From NCBI GenBank assembly GCA_001600555.1, contig BCKH01000006.1, forward strand, positions 62,001 through 126,000: a DNA stretch of 64,000 nucleotides, read 5' to 3'. Source of the stretch: Albophoma yamanashiensis (taxonomy: Eukaryota > Ascomycota > Sordariomycetes > Hypocreales > Ophiocordycipitaceae). Made by a program: the position numbers and the translations under genes. The notes beneath the pieces are model-generated. The model saw only the letters and a program-made list of their open reading frames with translations, had not been told where the DNA came from and searched no databases. Positions 59,031 through 64,000 of this stretch are shown here, piece by piece (position 1 is the stretch's first letter; each line of letters starts with the position of its first letter).

Positions 59031-62000
59031 CTAGTCCTGCGAAGGCGGCTTTCGTGGAGGCCACACGTTGTTCCAAAGTCTGTAGTAGAGCCACACGGTC
59101 TGTCCGATCTCCGCATGAGCAGCCGTTTTAGGATGGAGGGCCTTGAGTGCCCAGTACGGCTCCCCCATCGCCGTGAAGTTCTGGGTCATCCCACTTGTCG
59201 GTTCGCTGATCTGCAGGGGTTTGTTGTTGCTCGCCCGAAAGTACGCAGACATGGCGCACAGCACGGCCCGGCCAGGGACGTCGGGCATGTAGAATTTAGG
59301 CGAGGTGCAGGTTTCAGGGTCGATGCTCGAGATATCGTATAGCGGGTGTGCCATCGGATCATCCACCACGATGGACAGGTCCGCGCGGATGTCCGAGGAG
59401 GCGACGTTAAAGAACCAAGTCTTGCTCGAGTCCGGGCTGCTGTAGCCCGGCTCGCAGAAGCGGTGGCCGTTGTACACATGGTCGACATCAACGAATATCA
59501 CCTTCTTGTTGGAGCCTTTTGCCCGCTCCTCATCAAATACCACGCCTGTGGCCTTGCGGATGGCATAGTTCAGCGCGATGACGCCATCATTGGCGCGCTT
59601 ACGGTTGGCTGTGGTCAGCTTGGCGCACCTCTTAAATAGGGCGGTGCACAGGACGGTGGGTAGCAGCTGCGAATTGTCGAACTCTTCAGTCTCGTCGTTG
59701 AAGAAGCGGCCGTAGCCGGTGACGTAGAGCTGGTAGTTGGACTCGGTAGCGAGGCTGATTATTTGCCGGTAGGTGTCTGTTAGGTTTTTCTGCAGCTCGT
59801 CACTGACGATGCGAGCCTCGCTTTCGGCCCAGACCTCCTGGCATCTCTCGTCTTCAAAAAGCAGGCAGCGCTTAGCGACTTCAGAGAAGCCTACGTTGTT
59901 CTATGCCCACACAAGTCAACCAAGGTATTAAAGGTTGTGCGTTTGGTGTCCACTTACCCCTCCGATTGACAGGGTCGACCACCCAAAATCAGCGAAATTC
60001 CCGTATTTCTTCATCTGTTCCACCTGGCTGAAGAAGCCGGCTCCGTAGAGGGATCTTGGACAGCACCTGTTGTCCCGCCGCTACACGCGTAGAACTTGTA
60101 CGTCTTGTCGAAGAAGGCGGGAGCATATTGATGCATCTGGTAGGAGTACGCGCCAATGCACTTGTAGCAGTACCCTTCCTTTGGATCGTCCTCATAGACC
60201 CAGCCGCTACTCATGCCACACGAAGCCCCGATTCCCGCGGCGTACGAGTCTCCTAGGGCGAAAAAATTGCGGTGAGGCGGAAAGATCTTGTCATTATCGC
60301 CCCCAGCCTCGTTAAAGCCAAGGACATTTATCATGCTCCACCATGGATGACCAGGACTATACAGATTGTCACCGGCACTGATAGACATGGGCATCCCGTC
60401 GTTGGAGGCATTATTGACCATATTCTGGGCACCGATTGTGATGAGGTTGTATATCTTGATATTGTCTGAACCGTCGCCGATTTGGACAACGCCATTCTGG
60501 CAATCTCGAGTGTCGACACAGGACTCATCATATCCGTCATACCAAGAGCTGTCAGTGATTAGAGAACGAAGCAGAATAAGCTCGCGATGACGGTGCAGCT
60601 TACTATAGACCAGCGCCGCCGATGGTAATGGATGACGAGTTAAGAATTCGAAGTGCCCAGCTCCCGTCGCATCCTTAGGGGAGATGCGTTAGCAGGAGCT
60701 AGTAACGAACGAGTGTTCTAGATATCTTGCAAGAAGAAACTCATAACTTACCAACTCCACCGCGCGAGCACGCAGCAAGGTTGTAGGGCGGGTCACCGGG
60801 AAATTTGCCCATGTAATTGCCGTAAGGTGCCCCAGTGCCTATTCCATGGAGGCCTTGGAAGTAGGGACTCTCGGTCTGGATCATGCTGGCTATGATGCTC
60901 TTGGCGTTAACAAACTGATACTGATAGGTGGTTGCGTGCTCAACCGCAGTGCCATACATCCAGGTGGGACTTCTTGACTCTACCAGGAGACCGCGGGCGA
61001 CCATGATGTTGATCTGAGAGTTGAAGGAGTCATCAATATCGTGGCTAAATCTTGTTAGAATACTCTTGTCCTTCATAAATACTATTCAAATCAGTAATAA
61101 AAGACTTACTCTGCTACCCAGAGCCACATATTCTGGAAATATCCTCCCCCCTTCGGCGTGATGTGCATGAGTAGTGAGCCAGCTGTACAGGAGACATCGC
61201 TGCCGGTCGGGCATTGGCCAACTTGCAGGTTGCCGCCGATTGCTCCTCCAACTCTGGCGTGAACATCTGAGAATGAGCTTAGCCTCCTTTCAGAAATAGT
61301 GTTTGTGCATCTCGCGTCGAAGGGGTTGTCGAAGACAACAGGGTTGAGATAAGAGGCGATTAAAAACAAAGCCATAACGAATAACGGTATCTGGCAAGCG
61401 CTCAAATATAGAGGATCAAAACTCACCCCAGACACCAGGCTGGTCGAGTAGGCCAGTTCCTTTAACATTCCACTCCAGTCCAACGAGGCCGGAAGTCTTG
61501 CCTTGCTGGGTGATCAACAAGTCCGACATCTCGATCAATCCCACATCCCCTTCCGGGATTCCGGCGCGAATGAGCGGATAAGGATTATTGGCGTCTGAGA
61601 ACTTGGAGCCCTTGGCCATAAGCTGGGGCCAGCATTCGCCAAACACCCGAGTGCCCACGGTAATCTGTATGGTGTCTGAGAGCATATAAACACCGTGCGG
61701 GATAAAAACAGGGCCCAGCTTGCGGGAGACTATATTTCTATTAGCTCCAGTACCGTACCAACGTTGATATAGCTTGATGCGTTACCGTATCCAAATATTG
61801 CCTGAAATGCCTCAGTGTCATCTGTCTTGCCGTCGCCTTGAAGACAATCGAGGTTAGTTTACATGTATCTACTTATATCGTATTTGGCTAGAAGTCAGGA
61901 ACTCTCACCTTTGGCTCCATAGTCCTTGGCATTTACCAGGCTCGTCACGTCGACGTCCTCATATTGCGGTTTGCTCTTGTACAGATACCAGCCAGAGACA

Positions 62001-64000
62001 AATACCGGGTCCCCCGATTGAATAAGGCTGCTATCCCTGTTCCCTTTCAGATTCGACCCGAAAGAGAATTGCTGAGCACCCGTGAGGCCCGCGATGTCGG
62101 TCTCTCCATCCCAGTAGCTGTCGCCCATGGCATACTGCGATCCAGCCGACCAGACGTCAACCTGGAGAGACCCAGTGCCGCCCAGCATAACCTTTCCATC
62201 TGTGTCAACGACGGGTGAATTAACATTAGAGAATAGGACATTGTCCAGAAGAATGGCAGTGTTCCCGGTAGATGTCTTGTTGGTGAGAGGGAACACCTGT
62301 ATACCTATATTAGAGCTCTCAATAGTGCCGTCTTGGATGTGAATTGATCCGATGCCGTGACAGCCGTCATCTGATACCAGCTTGAATGCAATGTTAGCGT
62401 CGATAACATAGATCCATCTCCAGCTCTAGAGGCCCGGTTAGCATCGCGAATATTGGATGCCAGAAGATGTCTCACATAGCCCCAGTCCCAGATCATCTGC
62501 ACGGCAACTTGACATTTGCTGAAAGTCATGGCGTTCGCCGTGAACTGCTGCTCTCCGCCATCTTCAAATAGGTTAGAAACCACGCCTGAGAGATTGGTTA
62601 TGGCCTTGTACGAACAAATTCCGATGGCTCCGCCGTGGAAGTTTATATTTCCCATGTATCCGCAGCTTCCATTCTCAGCGACTATCTCGTGGTAAGCTTC
62701 AGATCAATAACAAGCAGATGAACAACCCACAGATCCCGCGTTGTGTGGAATGGGGATTGATTGACATGACGCAGTCGACATTCTCGATGCTGGTCGCTTG
62801 GCCAACTTGCCAATGAATGCACGACGCGTTTTCCGCCTTTACAGCAGAGATATCAATCCTGATTGCGAACTTGGCGATAGAAGTTGGCCTACGAAACTGG
62901 ATCAGCTCTGTCACAGTTCACTGCTGGTGCAGGACTCACAACAGGGAGGTACCACTCCTGCCCACCACCTCCGTCAATATAGTAGTCCGAGGTGATGACC
63001 CCGTTTGTGCCATCCTTGCCGACGAAGTCCGCACTGGCTTTGATAACTGGCATGTTTTTTGGATTGCCCACAATTTGAGTATTGAACAAGCCAATGATGG
63101 TGCTTGAAACGAGGTATGTGCCTAGAGACTCACATGAGCTATCAGCCAAAACGTTGGGCGGGTAGTAAAACCAACCAGCCGGGACATATACAACGCGTGG
63201 TGATACCGTCGAGGAGAGACAGTCTTTTCCACAGCGCTTCCCGTCTTGGATAGCCAGGTTGAATGCGGTAGTATCGTCCTGTCGACCATATCAGAACACT
63301 TTGATGCAGCTATGGCTGGCGCAAAAGATGTGGCTCGTACATGAAGTCCGTCCCCAACTGCACCGTAGAACTTCACGCTCCGGAATACCTTGAACAGGGT
63401 TAGCAAAATTCACATCAAGTTAATATATCTTACATTGTAGTCATAGTCGTTTACAAATGGAGCTTGACCATGCTCCTTGGGGCTCATCGTATCCATCCAG
63501 TAGGCCGTGTCGGCCAGATTGTGGATGGAGGAATTGACGAAATTGACAAAAGACGGTGTATTTTTATGATGAAACGTCGTAGAGTAGTCTTTGTGAAGCG
63601 TGCCATTCTTATGTTGTGCCGCCGCGTCCAGCTCAGCAAGCAGCGCCGCAGCCTCGGCAACCTTCTTGTCCATTTGAAGGGCGGGGTTGCCATTCCCAGA
63701 CCGACGGATCATGTCGCTGCTTGTCGTGTTGCTCCTCTTCTGGTAAGTGTTACTCCTCGGGTTAGATACATACTGGCGGTAGCTGTCCTGCCATTGCTGG
63801 CGCGCTGCGTCCGCAACCCTCCGCGCATCGGCAACTTGCTGAGCAGAAATATTGGATCTCTTGTTTAGAGACGACTCCACGTCAATGGGCTTGCGCAGCT
63901 CGGCAAGATACTTCTCCTTATCCTTGACACGGCGGGCCTTAATTTGAGCCGTGATCCGGTCGAGCTCGGCGTGTTGTTCTGCGGAGCCGATGTAAGGCTT
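59031..64000 (-). CDS. GH55 exo-beta-1,3-glucanase continuing into an SGNH/GDSL hydrolase domain; 5' end outside window
   Basis: Many exons on the minus strand. The frame is open at the window edge with a charged, Ala-rich, coiled-coil-like N-terminal extension (to about 63440). GH55 follows: VFRSVKFYGAVGDG, DDTTAFNLAIQDGKRC, YLVSSTIIGLFNTQIVG and IHWQVGQATSIENVD for the first beta-helix; VTSLVNAKDYGAKG, DGKTDDTEAFQAIFGYG, IQITVGTRVFGECWPQLM, VARGLLVESRSPTWMYGTAVEH and FQGLHGIGTG for the second. The GH55 end (SAGDNLYSPGHPWWSMINVL) runs on in the same exon (60011-60421) to NFFALGDSYAAGIG, the Ser block of an SGNH hydrolase, then LSIGG|NNVGF and LHPKTAAHAEIGQ near the C-terminus. Between the SGNH blocks, at about 60010-60060, the frame must shift once; no acceptable intron explains it. 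GH55 enzymes act outside the cell on fungal-wall glucan; the SGNH part may be an esterase. Confidence 0.82.

Noticed and set aside
58850..59131. 93-codon plus-strand frame overlapping the 3' end of the GH55-SGNH gene
   Set aside because: Antisense to a supported exon and without recognisable content.
1..64000. CRISPR arrays, rRNA genes and bacterial operon signals
   Set aside because: None seen; introns and gene families show fungal nuclear DNA.

Overview
The window is nuclear DNA of a filamentous ascomycete (Pezizomycotina). The evidence is split genes with short GT-AG introns (about 45-130 nt, many with CTAAC/CTGAC-like branch sites) and fungal-specific families: type I FAS alpha/beta subunits, a multimodular NRPS, a GH3-GNAT fusion, a UNC93-like transporter, GH55, DUF1993 and DUF3435. 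The species cannot be told from the sequence alone. Exon boundaries were worked out by eye from reading frame, splice consensus and conserved motifs.

Left end (1-6.3 kb): a divergent pair of fatty acid synthase genes, the 5' end of a beta subunit (minus, cut by the window edge) and a complete alpha subunit (plus, 4 exons, about 1641 aa). The alpha subunit stops just after the ketosynthase and has no visible phosphopantetheinyl transferase domain. Paired, divergent, shortened FAS genes suggest a dedicated acyl-chain supplier for secondary metabolism.

Middle (6.3-36 kb): a mosaic of decayed mobile or repetitive DNA and isolated genes. Relics are a DUF3435 (FluG/Starship-captain-like) pseudogene, a small secreted-protein relic beside an assembly gap, a C2H2 zinc-finger pseudogene, LTR fragments, a 43-bp tandem repeat and a DUF7923/CCCH relic. 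Apparently intact genes are a nitrilase-family hydrolase, a GH3-GNAT beta-N-acetylhexosaminidase, a UNC93-like transporter, a DUF1993 protein, a secreted Erv-like thiol oxidase candidate, an APH-like protein whose catalytic loop has lost its usual residues, and an unrecognised conserved-looking protein. I see no gene in the long stretches between them.

Right part (36.7-58 kb): a compact block that looks like a biosynthetic cluster. A heme-thiolate peroxygenase (minus) and an alpha-dioxygenase (plus) share a promoter. They are followed by a 3421-aa NRPS, an MFS exporter on the same strand, and a 2-oxoglutarate/Fe(II) oxygenase. The NRPS reads (partial C)-A-T-E-C-A-T-E-C, so both residues should be epimerised and the last domain is a condensation domain. 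With the FAS pair 30 kb away, a D-amino-acid dipeptide modified by oxidised or alpha-shortened acyl chains is a reasonable but unproven guess.

Right edge (59-64 kb): a secreted-type GH55 beta-1,3-glucanase continuing in the same exon into an SGNH (GDSL) hydrolase domain. This is an unusual two-enzyme architecture with one apparent frame break; its N-terminus lies outside the window.
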